Shown here: piece after piece, positions 46,322 through 54,757 of the stretch
Layout: the number at the start of each line of letters is the position of its first letter
How positions within the stretch are numbered: position 1 is the stretch's first letter
Assembly (NCBI RefSeq): GCF_004683865.2
Contig: NZ_CP040762.1
Location: forward strand, 180,327 to 244,326
Direction of reading: 5' to 3'
Length of the DNA stretch: 64,000 nt
Source: Paracoccus liaowanqingii
GTDB lineage: Bacteria > Pseudomonadota > Alphaproteobacteria > Rhodobacterales > Rhodobacteraceae
Notes under the pieces: generated by a model
The model's input: the letters and a program-made list of their open reading frames with translations, nothing else
The model's database searches: none
What the model was told of the DNA's origin: nothing
Program-made: the position numbers and the translations under genes

Positions 46322-47047
46322 ATGTCTGTATATTTAACATCACAGCATGTTCGTATGCTGCAAGTCATGAAACACGGTGCTTTAGCAATTCTTCCTCTGG
46401 CTCTTGGTGCAGCCGTCTACGGTTTCGCCTTCGGACTGCTGGCCGCGCAGGTTGGCTTTCCCTGGTGGGGGGTGGGCCTGATGAGCGCGTCCGTCCATGC
46501 GGGCTCATCGCAGATCGTCGCCGTAGAGCAGTTCGCCACGTCCGGGACGGTCTTGGGCGCTGTGTTGGCCGGGGCCGCCCTCAATCTGCGCTACATCGGT
46601 ATCATCGCCTCACTGTCGGATGTGCTGGACGGGCTGTCGCTGCGCGCGAAGCTGCTCGCCATCCACATCACAGGAGATGAGAACTGGGCCCTGACCATGG
46701 CGGAGCGCGCGAAGTCACCGGATGTGGGCGCGGCGTTTCTGATGGGATCGGGCCTTGTGATGATCTCCGTCTGGACAGCATCGACCGCGGCAGGTGCGAT
46801 GCTTGGGGCGGTGCTTCCCGACCTTGAGCGCTTTGGCCTTGGCTTTGCGTTCACGGCCGCCTTCATCGCCATGGCGAGGGGGCTTTGGCGAGGGCACTCA
46901 CAATTCCTGCCATGGGCTGTCGCGGCCGGGGTCACGGTGACTGTCGTATCTCTGGGTTTGCCCAAAGCCTATGGGATCATTGCAGGCGCGCTCATGGGGC
47001 TGGCAGCCTGCGCCCTCCTGCGTCGCCGCAAAGCAGTCATCGGATGA
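46322..47047 (+). CDS. azlC: AzlC-family branched-chain amino acid exporter subunit
   Basis: About 240 residues, mostly hydrophobic, with five or more membrane helices. The AzlC opening is ILPLALGAAVYGFAFGLLAA. The family's NLRYIGI segment follows, then LAIHITGDENWALTMAERAK, where the usual TDExF becomes TGDENW. The start is uncertain: ATG at 46322, 46355 or 46367 are possible, none with a clear ribosome site. AzlC and AzlD together export branched-chain amino acids or analogues. Its stop overlaps the azlD start (ATGA), showing translational coupling. Confidence 0.9.
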   Translation: MSVYLTSQHVRMLQVMKHGALAILPLALGAAVYGFAFGLLAAQVGFPWWGVGLMSASVHAGSSQIVAVEQFATSGTVLGAVLAGAALNLRYIGIIASLSDVLDGLSLRAKLLAIHITGDENWALTMAERAKSPDVGAAFLMGSGLVMISVWTASTAAGAMLGAVLPDLERFGLGFAFTAAFIAMARGLWRGHSQFLPWAVAAGVTVTVVSLGLPKAYGIIAGALMGLAACALLRRRKAVIG

Positions 47048-47340
47048 GCGAAACGTCTTGGGCTGTAATCGTTCTGTTGGCCGTCGCGGCATTCTCCATC
47101 CGTGTCGCGGGACTGGTTGCAGGAGGCCGCATTCGGGCATCACGACAGGCCTGGATGCTGGAGGACCTGCCAGGGCTGATCGTGGTCAGCTTGGTGGCAT
47201 CTTCGCTGGCCGGACAATCATCTTCTGCCTGGATTGCCGCCGGGGTGGCACTTGGCGTCGCCGTCATGACGAACCACGTTATCGCGACCATGGCCGTAGG
47301 CGTGGCGGCCTACGCAGGGCTGGCGTGGCTAGGCGTGTAG
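47044..47340 (+). CDS. azlD: AzlD-family small membrane subunit
   Basis: 98 residues with three or four hydrophobic helices: WAVIVLLAVAAFSIRVAGLV, LPGLIVVSLVASSLAG, and VAVMTNHVIATMAVGVAAYA. Typical AzlD length and position, overlapping azlC by 4 bp. Works as the partner of AzlC in the inner membrane. Confidence 0.88.
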   Translation: MSETSWAVIVLLAVAAFSIRVAGLVAGGRIRASRQAWMLEDLPGLIVVSLVASSLAGQSSSAWIAAGVALGVAVMTNHVIATMAVGVAAYAGLAWLGV

Positions 47341-47700
47341 CTGCATGACCGGAGAGAGCCACCAGCGACATCCGCGCTAAGTGGCCGGCCCTCGGCTGTC
47401 GTTCAGGTTGTCGGCCGTGCCGCGGTGCGGCTTCTCGAAAGCGCCCCGCGTTCTTGCCTGGCCCAACCTCCTGCCAATTGCCTCCACGGCAAGGGGAAGA
47501 GCCACAGCGCGAGGGCGGTCTTGGGCCAGTCTAAAGTTTGTGGCGGCCGTGCGGGCGGCTTTCCGTTCGCATGAAGGATGCCGGGATCTTCGACGCGAGA
47601 CGGGGAAAGACCGGGCCCCCTACCGACGCAGTCCAATGCGAGATGGACGGCAGCTTTCACCGCCGCCCGTGTGGCTCGCATCCCCCGCTTCCATCCTCGA
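47341..47700. other. Intergenic, nothing recognised
   Basis: About 360 bp between the convergent azlD and ridA-like genes. No motif or repeat seen in any frame. Confidence 0.3.
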
Positions 47701-48102
47701 TCATGCGCCGGGGATGCGGGCGATGACCTTGATCTCCAGATCAAAGCCGGCCAGCCATGTCACGCCGACAGCGGTCCAGGCGGGGAATGGCCTGCTCGGG
47801 AAATAACGCTCCTTTACAGGCATCAGAGCGGGAAGCTGCGCCTCGGGATCGGTATGGAAGGTCGTGACGTCGATGATGTCGTCAAAGCTGCAGCCGGCTG
47901 CTTCCAGCACTGCCGCCAGGTTCTTGAAGGCGCGCTCGACCTGGCCGGGATAAGTATCCTCCGGAGAGCCATCCTCGCGGCTTCCAACTTGGCCGGACAC
48001 GAACAGCAGATCCCCCGATCGCACGGCAGGCGAGTATCCGTGCTGGTCATAGAGGGCGTGGCGGGCAGAATCATCTGGGTAAATTGCGTGGCGCGGTGCC
48101 AT
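47701..48102 (-). CDS. RidA family protein (YjgF/UK114 type)
   Basis: 133 residues with the chorismate-mutase-like Rid fold. Signs: GYSPAVRSGDLLFVSGQVGS, QVERAFKNLAAVLEAAGCSF, DDIIDVTTFHTDPE and RPFPAWTAVGVTWLAG. RidA proteins hydrolyse reactive enamine/imine intermediates made by PLP enzymes. The Arg that binds the carboxylate in canonical RidA (usually RxxxEV near the end) is not in place (LEIKVIARIPGA), so this is likely one of the Rid1-7 groups with other activity. Divergent from a tetR gene, with twin operators between. Confidence 0.88.
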   Translation of the reverse strand: MAPRHAIYPDDSARHALYDQHGYSPAVRSGDLLFVSGQVGSREDGSPEDTYPGQVERAFKNLAAVLEAAGCSFDDIIDVTTFHTDPEAQLPALMPVKERYFPSRPFPAWTAVGVTWLAGFDLEIKVIARIPGA

Positions 48103-48174
48103 GAATGGGGTCCTTTTCGTGACAGGTCATACGGCAGCGTCGGCATGAAGCCTTTCATAGGGAGACAATCTGAG

Positions 48175-48216
48175 ATACGCTGCGTATGTCGGATGTAGGT
48201 TCATACGTCCCGTATG
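48175..48216. promoter_or_regulatory. Twin operators between ridA-like and tetR genes
   Basis: Two copies of the inverted repeat ATACG-N3-CGTAT: ATACGCTGCGTAT at 48175-48187 and ATACGTCCCGTAT at 48203-48215, with centres 28 bp apart. They sit in the 150-bp gap between the divergent genes, as expected for self-control by the TetR protein and repression of ridA. Confidence 0.75.
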
Positions 48217-48252
48217 TCAACGGCATGCATGCCGCAACGTTCTGGAGGCAAT

Positions 48253-48876
48253 ATGGTCAGGCGAACACGTGCCGAGATGATGGAAGTGACGCGGCGCAAG
48301 CTGCTGGCATCGGCACGCGCGGCCTTTGCGGAGAAAGGTTTCGCCGAGACGTCGATGGATGACCTGACGGCCGCCGTCGGCCTCACGCGCGGAGCTCTTT
48401 ACCACAACTTCGGAGACAAGAAGGGCCTCTTCGCGGCGGTAGTCGACCAGATTGATGCCGAGATGGCAGGCCGAGCGCGCAGCCTTGCGGAGGCCGAGGA
48501 CACTGCGTGGCACGCCCTTCTGGCCGAGGGCAGTGCCTATATCGAGATGGCGCTCGATACCGAGGTGCAGCGCATCGTCCTGCGCGACGGCCCTGCGGTG
48601 CTGGGCGACCCCGCCCGCTGGCCGAGCCAGAACCGCTGCCTCGACGCGACCCGCAAGGCGGTTGCGCAGCTTTTGGTCGAAGGCCTGCTGAGGCCGGTGG
48701 ACGTCGAGGCTGCCTCACGTCTCCTGAATGGCGCTGCTCTCAACGCAGCACTTTGGGTGGCTGCTTGCGACGATCCTGTCGCGATGCTGCCCAAGGCGCA
48801 GGAGGCATTTCGGATGCTGGCGGAAGGCCTTCTGGCGTCATCAGCCTCTTTGGTGATGGCACATGCGTCTCCCTGA
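48253..48876 (+). CDS. TetR/AcrR-family transcriptional regulator
   Basis: 207 residues from the ATG at 48253, after GGAGGCAAT. The N-terminal DNA-binding domain is clear: LLASARAAFAEKGFAETSMD, DLTAAVGLTRGALYHNFGDK and KGLFAAVVDQID. The ligand domain is helical (WHALLAEGSAYIEMALDTEV) and ends in an Ala/Leu-rich segment. Divergent from the RidA gene; the twin palindromes are probably its operators. Confidence 0.92.
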   Translation: MVRRTRAEMMEVTRRKLLASARAAFAEKGFAETSMDDLTAAVGLTRGALYHNFGDKKGLFAAVVDQIDAEMAGRARSLAEAEDTAWHALLAEGSAYIEMALDTEVQRIVLRDGPAVLGDPARWPSQNRCLDATRKAVAQLLVEGLLRPVDVEAASRLLNGAALNAALWVAACDDPVAMLPKAQEAFRMLAEGLLASSASLVMAHASP

Positions 48877-49066
48877 CAAGTGAAGGATTCCGAAGCCGAT
48901 GCGCTCGGTATCCCGCGATAGCCGAAAGTTTCGTTTCCCACGTCACAGCTCAGGTTCATGAGGCTTCATCGGAAGGTGTTCGGCATCGATCCCACCGCAT
49001 GAGATTTTTGCCGCTGATCACGTCTGCCCATCGCACCCATGCCGACGGGTCCGTGCCGACCGCGAC
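48877..49066. other. Degraded region before the GST fragment
   Basis: No intact gene. The sequence runs into the GST remnant without a start. Confidence 0.25.
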
Positions 49067-49225
49067 AGAGACGCGCTCTTCTATGCGCTGATCGTCCTCA
49101 ACCGGTCGGTCCCGGCCAGGCTGTCACTGGACGCATACCCCAACATTCGTGCGTATATGGAGCGGCCGGAGGCCCGCCCCTCAATCCGAAAGGTCCGCGA
49201 GGTAGAAGGGACAATCAACTGGTAA
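49067..49225 (+). pseudogene. Glutathione S-transferase C-terminal remnant
   Basis: The plus strand reads LDAYPNIRAYMERPEARPSI then RKVREVEGTINW and a stop at 49223, the closing part of a bacterial GST (usually AYPNVRAYxxRxxARPAVQ). The thioredoxin-like N-terminal domain is missing. Confidence 0.6.
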
Positions 49226-49468
49226 GGGGCGCCCCCTGCCCATCAAAGTTGATGGGTGCAAGAGCGATGGCGGTCTCCTGATCGGCATCGCCACTTATGT
49301 CATGCAGTATCCCGGCGCGGCACGTACCTGGTGACGGCCATCGGTCCACCGGGTGTGGTCGGGCACCCGGCACTTGGCGCCCAAGTGGGAGAATCCGCGA
49401 GGCAAAAAATAAGACAGCCTGCATAGGAGGCTTCTCTGCAAAATGCTGCGAACTCTGGCTTTTCGCTC
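49226..49468. other. Gap before the inverted module
   Basis: Nothing recognised. Homology with the right-hand module stops at about 49469. Confidence 0.3.
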
Positions 49469-49535
49469 GCCATCCCGTGGCGGGATCTGCACCCAGGCTG
49501 CAGTCGAGATGCTGCAGCGCAAAGGCATGATACGA

Positions 49536-50483
49536 TCATACTTCGGTGGTCCACAGCCTGAACCTCCGATTGCCGGTCACTTCGCGGGTCAGACCGAGAT
49601 CGTTCAGGCGCTTCAGCATGCGCTCGGCCGTAGGGCGGCTGATGCCAGCGCGCGTCTCCATCTCCATGGCCGAGACGAAGGGCCGGGCCGCCAGCACCGC
49701 GATGACCCGGGCGGCGTTGTCGCCCTTGATGCCGGCGGTGGCGGCCCGGGCCTGCTCGGACCAGGCACCGATGCGCAGGATCAGGGCCCGCGCCTCCTGC
49801 GCGCCGGCGCGCAGCGCGGCAAGATGTGTGGCCAATCGATCGGCGGGCGGACCATAGCCGGTCCAGACCCGCCGCCCATGCCGGCCGAAGGGGACGAAGC
49901 GCAGCCCCTCGGCCCCTGCCGCCATGTGGCGCGCCGACCAGACGGCAGGCTCGGCCACCTGCCCCGGCGGCGACAGCTCGGCCATGCGCCACAGGGCGAG
50001 AGCCGCAGGGCCGCGTGCCAGCGGGTGCAACGCCGTAAAGGCATCGACGGCCGCTAGGAACTCAACAGCCGCGCCATCGAATTCCCTGCCCTGGAGGCGC
50101 AGGTCCATGCTGGTCGCCGATGGCTCGTCGGATGCGGCGCGGCGGTGCAGACCCAGAAAGGCCGGCAGGTCCGCCAAGGCCCCCTGCCCTTCCAGCCGCC
50201 GGACCGCCCACCGCGCCAGACGCAACGCCTCCGGGTCGGATGCTGCGCGGGCCTCCATCAACTCGCGGCCGATCTCGTCTCGACCCAGCATCAGCCCCTG
50301 CGCCCGCAGCATCGCCTCGACCTCGAGATGGACCAAGCGTTCGCGGACCCCTGCGGCCTCCGCCGCTGGCAGCGCCAGCAACGTGGCCTCCAGCCGCCCG
50401 AGATCGCGGGCCGCATCTGCCAGTGCTGAGGCTTGAGCCGCCTGTGCGGCAAGCCATGGGAGGGGATCAGCTAAAGACGGCAT
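49536..50483 (-). CDS. RHE_PE00001 / DUF1612-type helix-turn-helix protein, left copy
   Basis: 315 residues from MPSLADPLPWLAAQAAQASA; the frame is open ten codons further to a TTG. The middle shows the DUF1612 pattern (VHLEVEAMLRAQGLMLGRDE; RLARWAVRRLEGQGALADLP), and the end a winged helix: VSAMEMETRAGISRPTAERM then LKRLNDLGLTREVTGN. Such proteins occur on plasmids of Rhizobiales and Rhodobacterales, and their role is unknown. A nearly identical copy is at 61015 in inverted orientation. Confidence 0.8.
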   Translation of the reverse strand: MPSLADPLPWLAAQAAQASALADAARDLGRLEATLLALPAAEAAGVRERLVHLEVEAMLRAQGLMLGRDEIGRELMEARAASDPEALRLARWAVRRLEGQGALADLPAFLGLHRRAASDEPSATSMDLRLQGREFDGAAVEFLAAVDAFTALHPLARGPAALALWRMAELSPPGQVAEPAVWSARHMAAGAEGLRFVPFGRHGRRVWTGYGPPADRLATHLAALRAGAQEARALILRIGAWSEQARAATAGIKGDNAARVIAVLAARPFVSAMEMETRAGISRPTAERMLKRLNDLGLTREVTGNRRFRLWTTEV

Positions 50484-50698
50484 CTGATCAATGAGCGAAG
50501 CCTCTCTTTTCAATTTGAACGCAGTGTCTAGATAACCTCACTCATCATCTTAGCACCTTTGTGAAGATCACTGATGTATTTTCTGAAGGTCGCTTGCAGG
50601 ATCTTCTTGGATGGCTACATTCGCAGCAAATACCCCGCAAGCGGCCTTCTTTTGCTAGAGATACACCGCATAAGAACAATGCCAGCTCACTTGCGCAC

Positions 50699-50717
50699 GT
50701 TTACAAACGGTCGTTTA
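50699..50717 (+). promoter_or_regulatory. Overlapping palindromes upstream of the left recombinase (possible res/operator)
   Basis: CGTTT-ACA-AACG-GT-CGTTT contains three alternating half-sites in 19 bp, about 37 bp before the recombinase ATG. The same block is at 57748-57766 ahead of the right copy. Probable binding site for the recombinase; whether it is a crossover site is unknown. Confidence 0.5.
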
Positions 50718-50753
50718 TTCGCCGTATCAAAATTTGCAGAGCAGTCCCCAACA

Positions 50754-51130
50754 TGCCCCTCATCGGCTATGCCCGCGTGTCGACCGAAGATCAGACCCCC
50801 CTGCCCCAGGTCCAGGCCCTGACCACGGCCGGCTGCGCGAAGATCCACGAGGAGCAGGCCTCGGGCGGCGACCGCGCGCGTCCGGTGCTGGCGCGGGTGC
50901 TGGAGCAGATCCGCAAGGGCGATACGCTGGTCGTGGTGCGCATCGACCGGCTGGCGCGGTCGCTGTCGCATCTGCTGGAGGTGATCGAGCGGCTGGAGGC
51001 CAGGGGCGCCTTCTTCCGCTCGATCGAGGATCCGATCGACACCGCCAGCCCGCAGGGCAAGTTCACGCTGCAGGTCCTGAGGGCGGACGCCCAATTCGAA
51101 GGTGCCCTGATCCACATCTCAATCCGGTAA
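50754..51130 (+). pseudogene. Serine recombinase, left copy, truncated
   Basis: Begins MPLIGYARVSTEDQTPLPQV, with the catalytic Ser in ARVSTEDQ, and follows the right-hand recombinase almost residue for residue up to PQGKFTLQVL at about codon 108. It then drifts (RADAQFEGALIHISIR) and stops at 51130. The DNA-binding C-terminal 170 residues are missing, so it can have no normal recombination activity. Confidence 0.88.
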
Positions 51131-51289
51131 CGACTTCTGTCGTCGCGGACTGTCATGGCGCGTGACTTTCGGCCGGGGATACAGAGGCGGATACCCCTGT
51201 TATGTTTCGTATCTAAAGCCAGTTGGCATTATAGCCCCTGCCGGCGAGTATCCATCTGGCTGCGGGGCAGACTGCCCCGCAGGGTTGCA

Positions 51290-51600
51290 GTGCCTGTGTA
51301 GCTGCAAGCGTGCCCTACATTCGTGGAAAAGTTTCAGCGGATCCTTCTTCGCATCTTCGACGGTATGCAACTTGGTTTTCAGTCCGCCCCTGGTGCGCCT
51401 AATAGCGCACGCACTGATCATCGGACCCTCTTTTTCACCCGCAGGCTCAAAGCCTTGAAGTGCGCCTTAAGGCAGGTTGCACTGCTTATGTGGTCCTCTG
51501 CTTTGTGTCATTTGAGGCCGGCTCCTCCCCCATTTTGGTGAAGGCCACCATGTTACCCCACCGGTTGTAGATCGTTTTTGAGAGGCCGTACTCACTTTGC
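51290..51600 (-). mobile_element. Decayed IS5-like transposase remnant
   Basis: Minus-strand pieces in more than one frame: LSKTIYNRWGNMVAFTKMGE, and then RTRGGLKTKLHTVEDAKKDP, the latter matching the GRTxGGLNTKLHAVxDAxGRP motif of IS5-like transposases. Stops and frame changes abound. Another minus-strand piece at 51837-51960 (SDLRRFWLRLLKAYPNQIFQ) may be a further remnant. The rest of 51131-51980 holds nothing clear. Confidence 0.5.
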
Positions 51601-51981
51601 CCAATAGACGACCTCAATCCATTGCAACTAATAAACGGCATGTTGCACACCCCAGATTATCAACGCGCGCCTTGCCATGCCTCTTCAAAAAGAGCGGTGT
51701 TATCCGGTCTATTTGAAGAGCCCATCAGTCAGATTAGATTGCTTGTGATAGCCTCCCAATTTGAGGGCCTTGAACTACGCAGCGACGGCGGCCTTAGGTG
51801 ATTCAATAGGCCCGAAGCCTATGCCGCGCGGCCCATCAGGTTGGCCAATACCGCTGTGATACCTGTTGAAAGATTTGATTGGGGTAGGCCTTCAATAGCC
51901 GAAGCCAGAAGCGGCGCAAGTCTGAAGTCAGGGGCTTCCGGGGCGGCATCGAGGCCCATATGCCATGCGCCTTCGAAGGAC

Positions 51982-52049
51982 GGCGGTCTCGGAAGGTAAC
52001 CCGTGGGTTACTCTCCGAGACCGCCAGCATCGAGTAACCCGCGGGTTAC
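51982..52049. promoter_or_regulatory. Putative parS centromere: two GTAACCC-type palindromes
   Basis: GTAACCCGTGGGTTAC at 51996-52011 and GTAACCCGCGGGTTAC at 52034-52049, with centres 38 bp apart. The first is the core of a 44-bp near-perfect inverted repeat (51982-52025, outer arms GGCGGTCTCGGA/TCCGAGACCGCC). The second overlaps the parB stop codon. The 16-bp palindromes are the size and style of parS sites. The long stem could also end parB transcription. Confidence 0.65.
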
Positions 52050-53098
52050 TCTTCTTCGAGGGCGCGATGAAAAGCTTCGATCGCACTTTGGAGCCGTTTC
52101 CGATCGACTGCAGAAAAGTCTGTGTCGGACAGAATGCGGCATTCGCCTTTGCGCGCGGTAATCTTGGCCTTTCCGACATGGAACTCATACTTTACGGCCT
52201 TTTTGGGACTGGCCCCTCGCCCCGTGGTATCGCGGGAGGCAGAAGCGAGGGAGTTCCGCGAAAGCACATCCGTTTGCTCTTCTATTGACGAGACCGATAC
52301 GAGTGCCTGACGGAGGCTTTGGGAAGTTTCAGGTGATGCTTGGATACGCCTCGCAACCTCCACTCCCAAGTTGCGGGAGATGGCCTTTGGATAGGGCAAG
52401 ACATCTCCAAGCTCCTGCAACAGGAATACGAAGCTTCGGATATAGGACCGTTTCATCTTGTGAAGGGACGCGAAGATTCGTCCTACCAGGGCATCAGCGC
52501 CCTGCCCGTCCAGACTTCCGTCGCCCGCTGCCGTGATTGCAACCTGCGCCATCTCGGCAAAGCTAAGATCCTCACGGATCACATTCTCTTCGACCATGTC
52601 GATATACAGATCAATTCGGTCCGCTGGTCCCAAAGACACGCGCGCCGTGACAGTGCCAAAGCGCGGGTCGCCCGTTTCTTGCCACAGCTGCTTTAGCGCA
52701 GTCAGGCGACGCCAGCCTTTCTTAAGCTGAAACCCGGTCTCGGTCCTGAAGACCTCGATCGGCTCCTTCTGGCCCCTGGCCCGGATCGATGATTTTAACT
52801 CTTCCATCTCGTCGGAGCCTGCCGTGGCCGCAAGGTCGATACGATCACGGGGAAGATCATCAGTCCTGATCTCGTCAACCCTCAAAACTTCAAGAACCCG
52901 CCCTTCTCCTTGGGCGGTTCTGAAGCTCTTCGCATCTGTCGCATTCTGGCGACGTTGCTCAACCAGGCTTTCCGTGCTTTCTGCCAGACTGCCAGCAGCC
53001 TCGCGCACGGCCGCCCCCATGGGGCCGACTTCGCGCTTTCGCGGCTTGACGCTGTCAGGTGCCAGTGGCTCGAACCCGAACTTGCTTTTCCCTGTCAT
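52046..53098 (-). CDS. parB: ParB/RepB-type plasmid partition protein
   Basis: 350 residues. N-terminal ParB nuclease-like region: VLRVDEIRTDDLPRDRIDLA, SIRARGQKEPIEVFRTETGF, and VEENVIREDLSFAEMAQVAI, where the usual (A)IxENxxREDLNPxE motif is kept. A helical DNA-binding part follows (LPYPKAISRNLGVEVARRIQ), and then a basic C-terminus. It binds parS and, with ParA, moves plasmid copies to daughter cells. Start overlaps the parA stop by 4 bp, so they are cotranslated. Confidence 0.93.
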   Translation of the reverse strand: MTGKSKFGFEPLAPDSVKPRKREVGPMGAAVREAAGSLAESTESLVEQRRQNATDAKSFRTAQGEGRVLEVLRVDEIRTDDLPRDRIDLAATAGSDEMEELKSSIRARGQKEPIEVFRTETGFQLKKGWRRLTALKQLWQETGDPRFGTVTARVSLGPADRIDLYIDMVEENVIREDLSFAEMAQVAITAAGDGSLDGQGADALVGRIFASLHKMKRSYIRSFVFLLQELGDVLPYPKAISRNLGVEVARRIQASPETSQSLRQALVSVSSIEEQTDVLSRNSLASASRDTTGRGASPKKAVKYEFHVGKAKITARKGECRILSDTDFSAVDRKRLQSAIEAFHRALEEE

Positions 53099-54405
53099 AC
53101 CCCCGAACCCCCATTAGCAATTCTCTCATTCCAAGCACGCAACACCGTCTCTCGAAATTCGATGTAGGCCGTATCAAAGCTTTGGCGGGCACGCTTCCAG
53201 GTCTCCCGGGTCATCTGCCGATAATCCTGTTCATAGACCGACTGCTGGAAGCGTCCAGACTGCTCGACGGCCCGGGTCATCTCGATAGCGTTCTGACAGA
53301 CGTCATCACCAAAAACGTTTCGAAAAGCGTCCATCATTGCAATATGCAACGGGTTCGACGCCTCGAACCGCGTCATCAAGAGCCTGACGTCATCGAATTT
53401 CTTTGGAAGCGTAATTCCAGCGTCTTGCGCAAGGGAGGCAAAGCCAGAGGAGATATCTTCCATCGCATCGCCCAATTGACCCAGATAGCTGGTCGTCGAG
53501 TCGTATTCCCAGTATCCTGGTCCAGACGGCACATAGAGAATATCGGCAGCGAACGCGGCATTCAGGGATTGGTAGCCTATCGCTGGCGGGCAGTCGAATA
53601 TGATGATGTCATACTGGTCGTCAGGCAGTTCATCGAGATAACGCGAGATGCATCCGAAAAAGCTCCAGGCCTTGTGGAGCGCTCGATACTGAGCGCTTGC
53701 GAACTCGACGAACGCTGCATTCGCACAACTGGGAATGACATCAATCGTGGACCACGCCGTTTTCTGGATGAAGTCTTGGGCACGTTGGGAACCGATGGAC
53801 TGAACATCCTCGGGCAGTTCATCCGAGGAAGGGTAGGGGCAGTCACCCGGATCATCGTAGGCCGCGACGATGCGATCCGCCTCTCGGCACAGATCACGGC
53901 ACATGATCCCCCAAACCGTGTTCCACTCCTTGACTTCGACCAGCCCCATCGAATGGGTCAGCGTCGCTTGCGGATCGAAATCGATGACCAAGACTCGATA
54001 TCCGTCCAGTGCCGCACCATTCGCCAAATGATGTGCGACGACCGTCTTGCCCACACCTCCTTTGAAGTTTGAAACGGCAATTCGCATCGCACGTCCCGCT
54101 GGCCGCGTGGGCATCAGTGTCTTGCCACGAAAGCGCAGCCTGCGACGAAGTTCGTTGATCTCGTTCAATGTGAACCACCGCTGGCGCCCATCCTCTTCGA
54201 CGATGCCTTGCGGAAGGGATGGATCATCCGCAAGCTTCTTTCGAAGCGTGTCAGCCGGAATATCGAACATGAACTGGCTGATTTCCCAGATTGAGAACGG
54301 CCGCAGGGTCTTTTTCTCAGACGGTGAAAAGGTTGCCTTCCTGACGGCCGCCTGCTGAGCCAGGCTGCGCTCGTTCATTCCCTGCAGATGAGTATGGTCC
54401 CGCAT
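53095..54405 (-). CDS. parA: ParA/RepA-type partition ATPase
   Basis: 436 residues. The N-terminal ~110 carry a winged-helix-like DNA-binding part (DTLRKKLADDPSLPQGIVEE; RWFTLNEINELRRRLRF), as in plasmid type Ia ParA. The ATPase core follows: the deviant Walker A in VSNFKGGVGKTVVAHHLAN, the A' motif VLVIDFDPQATLTHS, and Walker B IIIFDCPPAIGYQSLNAAFA. It segregates plasmid copies with ParB and probably represses its own promoter. Start could also be the ATG at 54378 (MNERSLAQQ). Confidence 0.95.
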   Translation of the reverse strand: MRDHTHLQGMNERSLAQQAAVRKATFSPSEKKTLRPFSIWEISQFMFDIPADTLRKKLADDPSLPQGIVEEDGRQRWFTLNEINELRRRLRFRGKTLMPTRPAGRAMRIAVSNFKGGVGKTVVAHHLANGAALDGYRVLVIDFDPQATLTHSMGLVEVKEWNTVWGIMCRDLCREADRIVAAYDDPGDCPYPSSDELPEDVQSIGSQRAQDFIQKTAWSTIDVIPSCANAAFVEFASAQYRALHKAWSFFGCISRYLDELPDDQYDIIIFDCPPAIGYQSLNAAFAADILYVPSGPGYWEYDSTTSYLGQLGDAMEDISSGFASLAQDAGITLPKKFDDVRLLMTRFEASNPLHIAMMDAFRNVFGDDVCQNAIEMTRAVEQSGRFQQSVYEQDYRQMTRETWKRARQSFDTAYIEFRETVLRAWNERIANGGSGV

Positions 54406-54555
54406 ATGTCCGCTCGCGTTTTATGGATGCTGCTCCTGAATAACGCGAAACACCGAAAATGCAAATCCGGTCTTTTGCAGATTCATAATATCGCGCCTTG
54501 GCAGGGAAGAACGCGAATTCGGGCGATTGTGGGGACAGGACCGCTCAAGTCCAGA

Positions 54556-54644
54556 GCGATAGGGTGTCAATATGCGTGCGATAAGGTGACACCCATGCTG
54601 TCCCCCTTAACCTACATAACCATATTTTCTCCAGAATTCTGGAG
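54556..54644. promoter_or_regulatory. Putative origin/control region between parA and rep
   Basis: Contains two direct repeats GCGATA(G/A)GGTG(T/A)CA at 54556-54569 and 54578-54591, 22 bp apart, like iterons. GGGTGTCA and TGACACCC (54562-54569 and 54587-54594) also form an inverted repeat. Then comes the perfect palindrome CTCCAGAATTCTGGAG at 54629-54644. All lie in the 350-bp gap between the divergent parA and rep genes. Two repeats is fewer than most iteron origins have, so some may be operators. Confidence 0.55.
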
Positions 54645-54757
54645 ATGGAGAGACAATCCCGCTTTTAGTTCAGCATTGACAGAATACAGGATCTTTAGCA
54701 CTCTCATGGCATATCTAGAATCGGACAAAGACGCCGAGACAGGGATTGAGAGCAGGA

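Larger units (their letters stand above)
49469..51115. repeat. Left copy of an inverted module (DUF1612-type gene plus serine recombinase)
   Basis: The same sequence is present in reverse orientation within 56983-62032. The left copy contains the DUF1612-type gene, an uninterrupted 240-bp spacer, and the recombinase up to codon ~125. The right copy contains the same parts plus two insertion sequences in its spacer. The two copies bracket the replication and partition genes. Confidence 0.85.

Noticed and set aside
45812..47340. Idea that lrp-azlCD is a novel system
   Set aside because: The divergent Lrp-AzlC-AzlD arrangement is well known for branched-chain amino acid export.
50699..50717. 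Possible CRISPR-like or iteron repeat
   Set aside because: Only one block of three overlapping half-sites per copy; better explained as a recombinase or repressor site.
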